NCBI GenBank assembly: GCA_002299865.1
Contig: DBNV01000112.1
Location: forward strand, 16,827 to 27,248
Length of the DNA stretch: 10,422 nt
Reading direction: 5' to 3'
From: Desulfonatronaceae bacterium UBA663
GTDB taxonomy: Bacteria; Desulfobacterota; Desulfovibrionia; Desulfovibrionales; Desulfonatronaceae
Every line of letters starts with the position of its first letter. Position 1 is the first letter of the stretch. Under the pieces are notes generated by a model. The model did no database searches. It was not told where the DNA came from and saw nothing but the letters and a program-made list of their open reading frames with translations. This document shows, piece after piece, positions 1 through 6,919 of this stretch. The translations under genes were made by a program, and so were the position numbers.

Positions 1-81
1 TGGAAATCAAGTCGTCACCTTGAAATGTTTCCGCCCCGCCGGGAATACGAAAGTCGAGGCCCGTTCACCATGAAGTCCCTC

Positions 82-111
82 TTGCTTTGAATGCGGGTCT
101 CAAGCTACTAT
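82..111 (+). promoter_or_regulatory. Possible sigma-70 promoter for the LytTR regulator
   Basis: A TTGCTT box (82-87) and a TACTAT box (106-111) are separated by 18 bp and lie about 85 bp upstream of the regulator start. Both boxes resemble the sigma-70 consensus (TTGACA, TATAAT), but a match of this quality occurs by chance fairly often. The rest of bases 1-195 shows no supportable gene. One frame is open from base 1 to a stop at 88-90 and could be the tail of an upstream gene, but it is too short to judge. Confidence 0.3.
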
Positions 112-195
112 GAAACAGGAAAAGCCGGGTAGTCGCTGCACGATATTCTTCCGCCAAGGTCGAAAGCATCATCCCACGAAATACCCGGGTCGCCC

Positions 196-1059
196 ATGCA
201 CGATTCGCAAATCCTCATCATCCATCCCGACCCCCGGATCCGGCACGAATTGCGCCAGCACTTGCGCGGCATCGAGGGGGTGAAGATCCTGGGAGAAGCG
301 GTTTCCGCCTTTGAAGCCATTGAGCTTTTGGACCACGTCAGGTATCATGCCTTGTTCCTCGGCGTGGACCTTCCGGACGGGGTCAGCGGTTTCGAGTTGG
401 CGCAGATCCTCGGGCAGCGCAAGCACCGCCCGGTCCTGGTGTTCATCGCCACGGATGAATCTCAGGCCTTCAAGGCCTTTGAACTCGGCGCCCTGGACTA
501 CCTGCTGTGGCCCTGCGCCACGGACCGAATCAAACGCACCCTGGCCCACCTCAAACAGCATTCCTCGGAAGTCCGTCTGGCCGAGCCCAGCGGCGGAAGG
601 CTGCCCTCCTTGCCCGGCGGCGACGGCGAGGAAACCTTGCAGCTCTCCCTGGAAAAAGAGGAAGAGGACAGCTTCATCAAGGCCCTGAAACACGCCTGGG
701 ACTACAACCAGGCTCGGCCCGTGGAAATCGAGAAACTGCCCATCAGCCTGGAAGGACGGGTGATCCTGGTTCCGTACAGCCAGATTGTTTTTGTCGAAGC
801 CTACGAGGACTATAGTTTCGTTCACACCAACCAGGACAAGTATCTGACTTCCTTTCGTTTGAAATACCTGGAAGACCGGTTGCGCGCGCACCGCTTTTTC
901 CGCGTGCATCGCAAGTACCTCGTGAACCTCGAACTGGTCACGGAAATCGCTTCCCTGCCCGGCAGCAACTTCATGCTCCGGACCACGGGCAAAAAACGCC
1001 TCGAATTGCCCGTCGGCCGGCGGCGCATCGCCGAACTGAAACAAATCCTCGGCCTGTGA
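196..1059 (+). CDS. LytTR-family DNA-binding regulator with degenerate receiver domain
   Basis: A 287-residue two-domain protein. Residues 5-120 have the shape of a response-regulator receiver: strand ILII, then FLGVDLPDGVSGFEL around 54-68, and GALDYLLWP at 98-106. Residues about 180-285 are a LytTR DNA-binding domain, with VPYSQIVFVEAYEDYSFVHT, a block ending FFRVHRKYLVN, and a C-terminal LPVGRRR. An acidic, charged linker (about 122-178) joins them. The phosphorylation residues are absent: the paired acids after strand 1 read H10-P11-D12, the acceptor Asp is G56, and the usual Lys of the LLKP motif is W105. The family normally acts as a cytoplasmic two-component output regulator binding paired direct repeats; this one probably does not respond to aspartyl phosphorylation. 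No histidine kinase gene is visible. The start ATG has only a weak Shine-Dalgarno, but it places the first receiver strand correctly. The gene lies upstream of acs on the same strand, so control of acs is a reasonable guess, not shown. Confidence 0.88.
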   Translation: MHDSQILIIHPDPRIRHELRQHLRGIEGVKILGEAVSAFEAIELLDHVRYHALFLGVDLPDGVSGFELAQILGQRKHRPVLVFIATDESQAFKAFELGALDYLLWPCATDRIKRTLAHLKQHSSEVRLAEPSGGRLPSLPGGDGEETLQLSLEKEEEDSFIKALKHAWDYNQARPVEIEKLPISLEGRVILVPYSQIVFVEAYEDYSFVHTNQDKYLTSFRLKYLEDRLRAHRFFRVHRKYLVNLELVTEIASLPGSNFMLRTTGKKRLELPVGRRRIAELKQILGL

Positions 1060-1153
1060 CTCAATCCGCCGGTTACCTTCGCCGCCAGCCCTTTCGTCGA
1101 TAATCAATACGCCCTGTGCACCAATTAGTGATGAACATGGGCCGATTGCATGG

Positions 1154-1188
1154 TTGAACGCCCGGTCCGGGCCTGGACAATGACCAGG
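1154..1188 (+). promoter_or_regulatory. Candidate acs promoter/operator with palindromes
   Basis: The 196-bp gap between the regulator and acs contains a perfect 13-bp palindrome, GCCCGG-T-CCGGGC (1160-1172), followed by an inverted repeat CCTGG (1172-1176) and CCAGG (1184-1188). The palindrome fills most of the 16-bp space between a TTGAAC box (1154-1159) and a GACAAT box (1176-1181), each 4 of 6 to the sigma-70 consensus. TGAAC also occurs at 1132-1136 and 1155-1159. This is suggestive of an operator, but each element alone is weak. Confidence 0.25.
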
Positions 1189-1242
1189 AGAGGCTCCCGT
1201 CGTTGTCTGCGGATTCCTAAAGACATTTCATATCGCACCACC

Positions 1243-1250
1243 AAGGAGGA
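1243..1250 (+). promoter_or_regulatory. Strong ribosome binding site of acs
   Basis: AAGGAGGA lies 5 bp before the ATG at 1256, close to a perfect Shine-Dalgarno match. It fixes the acs start and suggests high translation compared with the preceding regulator, which has only a weak site. Confidence 0.85.
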
Positions 1251-1255
1251 AATTT

Positions 1256-3172
1256 ATGTCGCAAAACGGCGTACTGGAAAGTCTGCTGCATGAGGATAGA
1301 GTTTTTCGCCCCCTGCCGCAGACGGTCATCGAGGCCAACATCAACCCCCAGACCCTTGAACTGGCGCGCAAGCAAGCCGCCGAGGATCATCTGGCGTACT
1401 GGGAAGAGGCGGCCAAGGAACTGGAGTGGTTCAAAAAATGGAATAAGGTCTTGGACGACAGCGAGGCACCCTTCTATAAATGGTTTGTGGGCGCCAAGTG
1501 CAACATTGTGCATAACGCTCTGGACCGGCATATCAAGACCGCGAACAAGAACAAGCTGGCCATCATCTGGGAGGGGGAAGCCGGAGATTCCCGCAAGATG
1601 ACCTATTTCGAGCTGTATCGGGCCGTGAATAAGTTCGCCAACGCCTTACGTTCCCTGGGCGTGCAGAAGGGCGACCGCATCCTGATGTACATGCCGCCTT
1701 TGCCGGAAACCGTGATCGCCATGCTGGCCACGGCCAAGGTGGGTGCCATCCACAGCATGGTCTTCGCCGGTTTTTCGGCCAAGGCCATGCGCGATCGCAT
1801 TGAAGACGCCCAGCCCAAGGTGATCATCACTGCGGACGGGTTCTACCGCAACGGTCGGGCCGTGCATCTCAAGAGCGTCGTAGACAAGGCCCTGATGGGT
1901 CCCACTTGCGACAGCGTGGAAACCGTGGTCGTAGTGCACCGGGCCAATGTCCAGGTGGAGATGCAGGAAGCCAGGGACCTGTGGTACGAAGAGCTGATCC
2001 GGGCCGAAAGTTCGGAATCCCCCACCGAGTCCATGGACTCCGAGGACATGCTCTTTTTATTGTACACTTCCGGGACCACGGGCAAGCCCAAGGGCATCGT
2101 GCACACCCACGGCGGATATATGGTCGGGATCAACCGCACCCTGAACTGGGTTTTCGACATCAAGCCCACGGACATTTTCTGGTGCACGGCGGACGCCGGC
2201 TGGATCACCGGCCACAGCTACGTGGTTTACGGCCCGCTCATCGCCGGGACCACCACGGTCATTTTCGAGGGCCATCCCCTGTATCCCCAGGCCGACCGAG
2301 TCTGGGACCTGATCGCCAAATACGGCATCACCATCTTGTACACCGCGCCGACCCTGGTGCGCATGCTGATGCGCTTCGGCACCCAGCACCCGAAAAAGCA
2401 CGACCTTTCCTCGCTGCGCCTGCTCGGGTCCGTGGGCGAACCCATCAATCCCGAAGCCTGGATCTGGATGTACAAAAACATCGGCCGCTCCGAGTGCCCG
2501 CTGGTGGACACCTGGTGGCAAACCGAAACCGGTTCGATCATGATCAGCCCGCTACCGGTCAGCGTGCTCAAACCAGGCTCCTGCACCAAACCCCTGCCGT
2601 CCATCGAGGCGGACGTGGTGGATGAAAAGGGCAATCCCGTGCCTCCGGGCAAGGGCGGCCTGCTGATCATCCGCAACCCCTGGCCGTCCATGCTGCGCAC
2701 CCTGTACAAGGATCCTGAACGCTACAAAAAGACCTACTGGGAGAAAATCCCCGGTGCCTATCTAGCCGGAGACATGGCTCGCAAGGACGAGGACGGGTAC
2801 ATCTGGATCCAAGGTCGCTCCGACGACGTGATGAACATCGCCGGGCACCGCCTGGGATCTGCGGAATTGGAAAGCGCCCTGGTGGCGCACAAGGCGGTGG
2901 CAGAAGCCGCGGCTATCGGCATTCCGGACAAGATCAAGGGCGAGGTGGCCAAGGCCTTCGTGACCTTGACCCAAGGCTTCGAGCCCTCGGAGGAATTGGT
3001 CAAGGAACTCAAGGTGCATATCCGCAACGAACTGGGTCCGGTGGCCGTTGTCAAAACCATTGAGTTTCGGGACAAGCTGCCCAAGACCCGCAGCGGCAAG
3101 ATCATGCGCCGGATGCTCAAGGCCGAGGAACTGGGGCAGGAGGCGGGGGACACCTCCACTTTGGAGGATTAA
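1256..3172 (+). CDS. acs: Acetyl-CoA synthetase (AMP-forming acetate--CoA ligase)
   Basis: Makes acetyl-CoA from acetate, CoA and ATP through an acetyl-adenylate, in the cytoplasm. At 638 residues it matches the usual Acs length (about 650). Visible motifs of the adenylate-forming superfamily are the phosphate loop YTSGTTGKPKG (270-280), DTWWQTETG (418-426), whose second Trp is the residue that restricts the pocket to acetate, the hinge-region AGHRLGSAE (from 529), and PKTRSGK (609-615), whose Lys615 is the catalytic lysine that is commonly acetylated to switch Acs off. The N-terminal Acs domain (WFKKWNKVLD, FYKWFVGAKCN) is present, so this is a full ACS-type enzyme, not a generic fatty acyl-CoA ligase. 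A propionyl-CoA synthetase cannot be fully excluded. In a sulfate reducer it would recapture acetate for biosynthesis. It has a strong Shine-Dalgarno, ends at a terminator, and lies downstream of the LytTR regulator. Confidence 0.95.
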   Translation: MSQNGVLESLLHEDRVFRPLPQTVIEANINPQTLELARKQAAEDHLAYWEEAAKELEWFKKWNKVLDDSEAPFYKWFVGAKCNIVHNALDRHIKTANKNKLAIIWEGEAGDSRKMTYFELYRAVNKFANALRSLGVQKGDRILMYMPPLPETVIAMLATAKVGAIHSMVFAGFSAKAMRDRIEDAQPKVIITADGFYRNGRAVHLKSVVDKALMGPTCDSVETVVVVHRANVQVEMQEARDLWYEELIRAESSESPTESMDSEDMLFLLYTSGTTGKPKGIVHTHGGYMVGINRTLNWVFDIKPTDIFWCTADAGWITGHSYVVYGPLIAGTTTVIFEGHPLYPQADRVWDLIAKYGITILYTAPTLVRMLMRFGTQHPKKHDLSSLRLLGSVGEPINPEAWIWMYKNIGRSECPLVDTWWQTETGSIMISPLPVSVLKPGSCTKPLPSIEADVVDEKGNPVPPGKGGLLIIRNPWPSMLRTLYKDPERYKKTYWEKIPGAYLAGDMARKDEDGYIWIQGRSDDVMNIAGHRLGSAELESALVAHKAVAEAAAIGIPDKIKGEVAKAFVTLTQGFEPSEELVKELKVHIRNELGPVAVVKTIEFRDKLPKTRSGKIMRRMLKAEELGQEAGDTSTLED

Positions 3173-3235
3173 CAGGCCGGCCATTGCGAGTTTTCCCACA
3201 ATCGGAAAACGAAAGAAGTTTTTTCTCCATAAATC

Positions 3236-3264
3236 AAAAGGCCGGCTGGATGCCGGCCTTTTTT
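3236..3264. terminator. Bidirectional intrinsic terminator between convergent genes
   Basis: An 11-bp stem AAAAGGCCGGC (3236-3246) pairs with GCCGGCCTTTT (3252-3262) around the loop TGGAT, followed by a T run through 3264. It has A residues on one side and T residues on the other, so it can terminate acs rightward and the radical SAM operon leftward. The stop codon of the leftward gene (3263-3265) overlaps its T run. The hairpin core is nearly identical to one hairpin of the repeat element found elsewhere in this window. Confidence 0.9.
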
Positions 3265-4216
3265 ATCGCCCTTGCACCAGGGCTCGCAACAGTCGAGCGG
3301 AAAGGCGCAAACGACGCTGGTCCAGACGGGTGATGCCGGCTGCGGCAGCGGCGTCCAGAGCAGCCTCGTATTCTTCGGGAGTGATGGAGCGTTGCAGTTC
3401 CGGAAAGGCAGCCACATCGCCGCAGGGCCGGTACTGATCCATGACGTTCACGTAGGTGTTCGGCGAAATTTCCCGGGCCAGGAATTCCATCCATTGCCGC
3501 GTTCCGGCCAAGTCGTCCGGCATGACCAGATGCCGGACCAGCAGCCCGCGCACGGCTATTCCACCTTCATCCAACTCCAGATCGCCCACCTGGCGGTGCA
3601 TTTCCTTGAGCGCCTGCCTAGCACGTTCCGGGTAATCCTCGGCCTGACAATAGCGCTTGGCCGCCTCGGGAGAAAAAAACTTGGCGTCGGGCATGTAAAT
3701 GTCCACCACGCCGTTCAGCAACTTCAGGGTTTCCAGGATGTCGTAGCCGCTGGAGTTGTACACCAGGGGCAGACGCAGGCCCTGCTTTGCAGCCAAGGGC
3801 AGGGCCTCCAGGACCTGAGGGACGACATGGGATGGAGTGACGAAGTTGATATTGTGCGCGCCCTGGCCTTGCAGCTCCAGCATGATGGCCGCCAACTGCT
3901 CCGGGAAGGCCGCTGGGAAACCCCGGCCCGCATGACTGATGTCGAAGTTTTGGCAGAAGGTACAGGCTAGGCTGCATTGAGCAAAAAAGATCGTCCCTGA
4001 TCCGCCGCTGCCAACCAACGGATCTTCCTCGCCAAAATGCGGGGCGTAACTGGCCACCCTGGCCAGCCGTCCAATCTTGCAAAAACCGAGTTCGTTCTCC
4101 AGGCGGTTCACTCGGCATTGCCGGGGACAGACCTCGCAACGGCGCAAAGCTTCCAGAGCCTGCTCGGCCCTGCGGGCAAGCTCGCCCGTGCGGTGCAGGT
4201 TTAAGTAACTGGGCAT
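3263..4216 (-). CDS. PflX-like radical SAM protein (COG1313-type)
   Basis: A 317-residue radical SAM protein. The cluster motif C81-x3-C85-x2-C88 (CSLACTFCQN) should hold a [4Fe-4S] cluster that cleaves S-adenosylmethionine. An N-terminal cysteine set C27, C30, C34, C46 (CEVCPRQC ... GFCKIG) precedes it. This arrangement is typical of the PflX group of proteins related to pyruvate formate-lyase activating enzyme, whose substrate is not established. Later family-like segments are NINFVTPSHVVPQVLEAL, YNSSGYD, DIYMPDAKF and LVRHLVMPDDL. No glycyl-radical enzyme gene is in the window, so a target cannot be named from context. The start follows the leuS stop by 17 bp with no clear Shine-Dalgarno, suggesting translational coupling. 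This start gives the usual YxxLxxTGEL opening. The gene ends inside the shared terminator and is probably the last gene of the operon. Confidence 0.88.
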   Translation of the reverse strand: MPSYLNLHRTGELARRAEQALEALRRCEVCPRQCRVNRLENELGFCKIGRLARVASYAPHFGEEDPLVGSGGSGTIFFAQCSLACTFCQNFDISHAGRGFPAAFPEQLAAIMLELQGQGAHNINFVTPSHVVPQVLEALPLAAKQGLRLPLVYNSSGYDILETLKLLNGVVDIYMPDAKFFSPEAAKRYCQAEDYPERARQALKEMHRQVGDLELDEGGIAVRGLLVRHLVMPDDLAGTRQWMEFLAREISPNTYVNVMDQYRPCGDVAAFPELQRSITPEEYEAALDAAAAAGITRLDQRRLRLSARLLRALVQGR

Positions 4217-4234
4217 GGTGAATAACGAGGCCGG

Positions 4235-6823
4235 CTACTTCACGGTCACGATATTCAGAAGCTTGCCGGGCACCACGATCATCTTGGCCACATTGCGGCC
4301 TTCCAGGGACCGTTGGATGTTCTCCTCGGCCAGGGCCCGCTCCTTGACAAGATCGTCTGGAGTATTGGCCGGCACGTTCAGCCTGCTGCGCACCTTGCCG
4401 TTGACCTGGACCACGATGGTCACCTCATCGCGGACCAAGGCCGTTGGATCGTGTTTGGACCATGGCTCGTGGGCCAGGCCCCGCTCATGCCCCATCCTCT
4501 GCCACAGTTCCTCACACAAATGGGGCGTGACCGGCGCCAAGGCCGCCAGAGTGGCGGCCAGGGCCGAGGACAGCAGACGTGCGCCGGCCTCGCTGGTGCG
4601 CAGGACGTCCTTGGCCTGGTATAGCGTGTTCACCAGCTCCATGATCGCGGCGATGGCCGTGTTGAACTGAAATCGTTCGGCAATGTCGCTCTCCACCTTG
4701 ACCACGGTGGCGTGCTCCTTGTGGCGCAGCTCAGCGGCCTCGGGCAGGCCCGTCGCGGCCACGTCCGCTGCGGTTGACGAGCAGGGGGCGGCCGGGATCA
4801 ACACCGGTTGCAAGTCCTCAACCAGCCGCCACAGCCGGTGGGTGAACCGCTGGGCGCCCTCGATGCCGGCATCGCTCCAGTCCAAATCGCGCTCGGCCGG
4901 GGCCGCGAAAAGCAGGAACAAACGCACCGCGTCCGCGCCGTACCGCTCGATCATCTCATCCGGCGAGACCATGTTGCCCTTGCTCTTGCTCATCTTGGCC
5001 CCTTCCTTGAGCACCATGCCCTGGGCCAGGAGCGCCTTGAAGGGTTCGTCCATGGCGATATAGCCCAGATCGCGCAGGGCCTTGACCCAGAAGCGGGCGT
5101 AAAGCAGATGCAGGATGGCGTGCTCCACCCCGCCAATGTACTGATCCACCGGGCACCAGTAGGCCAGATCCTCGGCCTTGAAGGCCAAGGCCTTGAGGGC
5201 CTGGCCGTTTTCCCAGGGGGTGGTATAGCGCAGGAAATACCAGGAGCTTTCCACGAACGTGTCCATGGTGTCTGTCTCGCGGCGGGCCGGGCCGCCGCAG
5301 CGCGGACATGCCGCCTCCACAAACTCCCTGACCTCGGGCAGGGGCGAACGGCCGTCCGGATGGACCTGCACATCCAGGGGCAGGACCACCGGCAGGTTCT
5401 CCTCCTGTTCCGGAACCACTCCGCAAGCCTCGCAGTAAAGCACTGGAATGGGCGCGCCCCAGTAGCGTTGGCGGCTGATGTTCCAGTCCCGCAGCCGATA
5501 GTTCACGGCCCGCCTGCCCAGGTCGTGTTTCTGCAGATGATCGGCGATAGCACTTTTGGCGCTCTCATTGTCCAGGCCTAAGAACTGCCCTGAATTGATC
5601 AAAACACCGGGCCCTACATACGCCTCGGTCATAGTTTGCTCGTCCAGGGAGGCGTTGGGCGGGGAGATCGCCACGCGCACGGGCAGACCATACTTGCGGG
5701 CGAAGTCGAAATCACGCTGGTCATGGGCCGGCACGGCCATCACTGCGCCGGTGCCATAGCCCATGAGCACAAAATTAGCCACCCAGACGGGCATCTTCTC
5801 GCCGGTGCAGGGATTGATGCAGTAGGCCCCGGTGAAGATGCCCTCTTTTTCCAGATCCTCGGCACCGCGCACCAGGCGGTCCATGTTCCGGACCTTGTCG
5901 CAAAAGGCGCGGACCTGGGCTTCCTGCGGGGACCCGCCGCGGCCAGGTCCGCCGCGACCAAGCCCGCCGCGGCCAAGCCCGCTGATGAGCTTTTCCACCA
6001 GGGGATGTTCCGCAGCCAGGCTTATAAAAGTGGCCCCGAACACCGTGTCCTGCCGGGTGGTGAACACGCGGATGGCCTTGTCCTCTCCGGAAAGCGGCCG
6101 CTCCAGGGGGAAATCAATCTCCGCGCCGATGGACTTGCCGATCCAGTTGCGCTGCATGCTCACCACCCGCTCCGGCCAGCCGCCCTCCAGGGTGTCCAGA
6201 TCTCGAAGCAGTTCCTCGGCGTAATCCGTGATCCGCAGGAACCACTGGGTGAGTTCCTTTTGCACCACCGGACTGTCGCAACGCCAGCAAAGGCCCTCAA
6301 TGACCTGCTCATTGGCCAGCACCGTATGACACGATTCGCACCAGTTCTGAGGCGCCTTGCGCCGGTAGGCCAGGCCCTTTTCCAGGAACTTGAGGAAGAA
6401 AAGCTGCTCCCAGCGGTAGTATTCCGGCAGACAGGTGGTCACCTCCCGCCGCCAATCCAGGGAATAGCCCATGCGTTGCAGCTGGGAGCGCATCACGGCG
6501 ATGTTTTCCATGGTCCACTTGGCCGGGTGCACCCCGTGCTTAATAGCCGCGTTTTCCGCAGGCAGGCCGAAGGCGTCCCAGCCCATGGGGTGCAGGACGT
6601 TGAAGCCCTGCATCCGCTTGAACCGCGCTAAGACGTCGCCGATGGAATAGACCCGGGCATGGCCGATGTGCATCCGGCCCGAAGGATAGGGAAACATCTC
6701 TAGGACGTAATATTTGGGGCGACGGGCCTCGGCTTCCGCATGAAAAGCGCCCTGTTCGGCCCAAATTTTCTGCCACTTCGTCTCCACGACCTGGGGGTTG
6801 TAGCGCTCCCAAATCTTCTCCAT
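4235..6823 (-). CDS. leuS: Leucyl-tRNA synthetase
   Basis: Charges tRNA-Leu with leucine (class I aminoacyl-tRNA synthetase, cytoplasm). At 862 residues it is complete: the ATP-binding HIGH is at 52-55 after FPYPSGRM, KMSKS is at 610-614, and an anticodon-binding and C-terminal domain ends with VVQVNGKVRSRLNVPANT. The CP1 editing domain, which hydrolyses mischarged tRNA, is recognisable from the threonine-rich FTTRQDT and from VMAVPAHDQRDFDFA. A zinc-ribbon-like pair of Cys pairs occurs twice: CESC with CWRC, and CEAC with CPRC. The editing domain carries an unusual glycine/arginine-rich triplet repeat at residues 282-296, encoded by a 15-bp tandem repeat. The ATG at 6823 has a good GGAGGAAA site (6827-6834). 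leuS follows the small gene after 96 bp containing half of a hairpin repeat, and it precedes the radical SAM gene. Confidence 0.98.
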   Translation of the reverse strand: MEKIWERYNPQVVETKWQKIWAEQGAFHAEAEARRPKYYVLEMFPYPSGRMHIGHARVYSIGDVLARFKRMQGFNVLHPMGWDAFGLPAENAAIKHGVHPAKWTMENIAVMRSQLQRMGYSLDWRREVTTCLPEYYRWEQLFFLKFLEKGLAYRRKAPQNWCESCHTVLANEQVIEGLCWRCDSPVVQKELTQWFLRITDYAEELLRDLDTLEGGWPERVVSMQRNWIGKSIGAEIDFPLERPLSGEDKAIRVFTTRQDTVFGATFISLAAEHPLVEKLISGLGRGGLGRGGPGRGGSPQEAQVRAFCDKVRNMDRLVRGAEDLEKEGIFTGAYCINPCTGEKMPVWVANFVLMGYGTGAVMAVPAHDQRDFDFARKYGLPVRVAISPPNASLDEQTMTEAYVGPGVLINSGQFLGLDNESAKSAIADHLQKHDLGRRAVNYRLRDWNISRQRYWGAPIPVLYCEACGVVPEQEENLPVVLPLDVQVHPDGRSPLPEVREFVEAACPRCGGPARRETDTMDTFVESSWYFLRYTTPWENGQALKALAFKAEDLAYWCPVDQYIGGVEHAILHLLYARFWVKALRDLGYIAMDEPFKALLAQGMVLKEGAKMSKSKGNMVSPDEMIERYGADAVRLFLLFAAPAERDLDWSDAGIEGAQRFTHRLWRLVEDLQPVLIPAAPCSSTAADVAATGLPEAAELRHKEHATVVKVESDIAERFQFNTAIAAIMELVNTLYQAKDVLRTSEAGARLLSSALAATLAALAPVTPHLCEELWQRMGHERGLAHEPWSKHDPTALVRDEVTIVVQVNGKVRSRLNVPANTPDDLVKERALAEENIQRSLEGRNVAKMIVVPGKLLNIVTVK
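5934..5978 (-). repeat. 15-bp tandem repeat (3 copies) in the leuS editing domain
   Basis: Three adjacent 15-bp units at 5934-5948, 5949-5963 and 5964-5978 differ by only a few bases. The unit reads CCGCCGCGGCCAAGC on the + strand in its last copy. In leuS they encode residues 282-296, as GLGRG, GLGRG, GPGRG. The unit length is a multiple of 3, so copy number can change without breaking the frame. Confidence 0.9.
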
Positions 6824-6826
6824 CCA

Positions 6827-6834
6827 TTTCCTCC
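6827..6834 (-). promoter_or_regulatory. Ribosome binding site of leuS
   Basis: GGAGGAAA on the - strand lies 3 bp before the ATG at 6823 (6 bp from the GGAGG core). This supports the chosen start, which also gives the family-typical N-terminus with YNPQVVETKWQKIW. Confidence 0.75.
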
Positions 6835-6868
6835 ACGTGATGCAAAAAAAGCAAACATCAAAACGACA

Positions 6869-6900
6869 CGGAGCATAAGCCGGCTGGAAGCCGGCTCCAC
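6869..6900. repeat. Half copy of the GTGG double-hairpin repeat (REP-like)
   Basis: These 32 bp match the second half of the 50-bp repeat seen complete at 7741-7790. They include its AGCCGGCT-GGA-AGCCGGCT hairpin and terminal CCAC, then lose similarity beyond the CGGAGC boundary. The copy lies in the 96-bp gap between the small gene and leuS, inside a larger inverted repeat (CACGGAGC at 6867-6874, GCTCCGTG at 6935-6942). In the leftward transcript it would form a stable hairpin about 45 bases before the leuS start. No obvious separate leuS promoter is seen in this gap. Confidence 0.8.
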
Positions 6901-6919
6901 CGCAGTGACCACGCTCACT

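Noticed and set aside
1..90. Open frame from the left edge to a stop at 88-90
   Set aside because: Only 29 codons, with no recognisable motif, and other frames are open nearly as far; it cannot be called the end of a gene.
169..1107. 312-residue open frame on the - strand opposite the LytTR gene
   Set aside because: It is a shadow of the LytTR regulator, which has clear receiver and LytTR motifs on the + strand; the antisense product is low-complexity Gly/Gln/Phe-rich.
1137..1152. Sigma-54 promoter before acs (GG ... TTGCA)
   Set aside because: The GG and GC elements are only about 7 bp apart instead of the required 10.
5636..6631. 331-residue open frame on the + strand opposite leuS
   Set aside because: It is antisense to unmistakable LeuRS coding sequence, with no family signature and no ribosome binding site.
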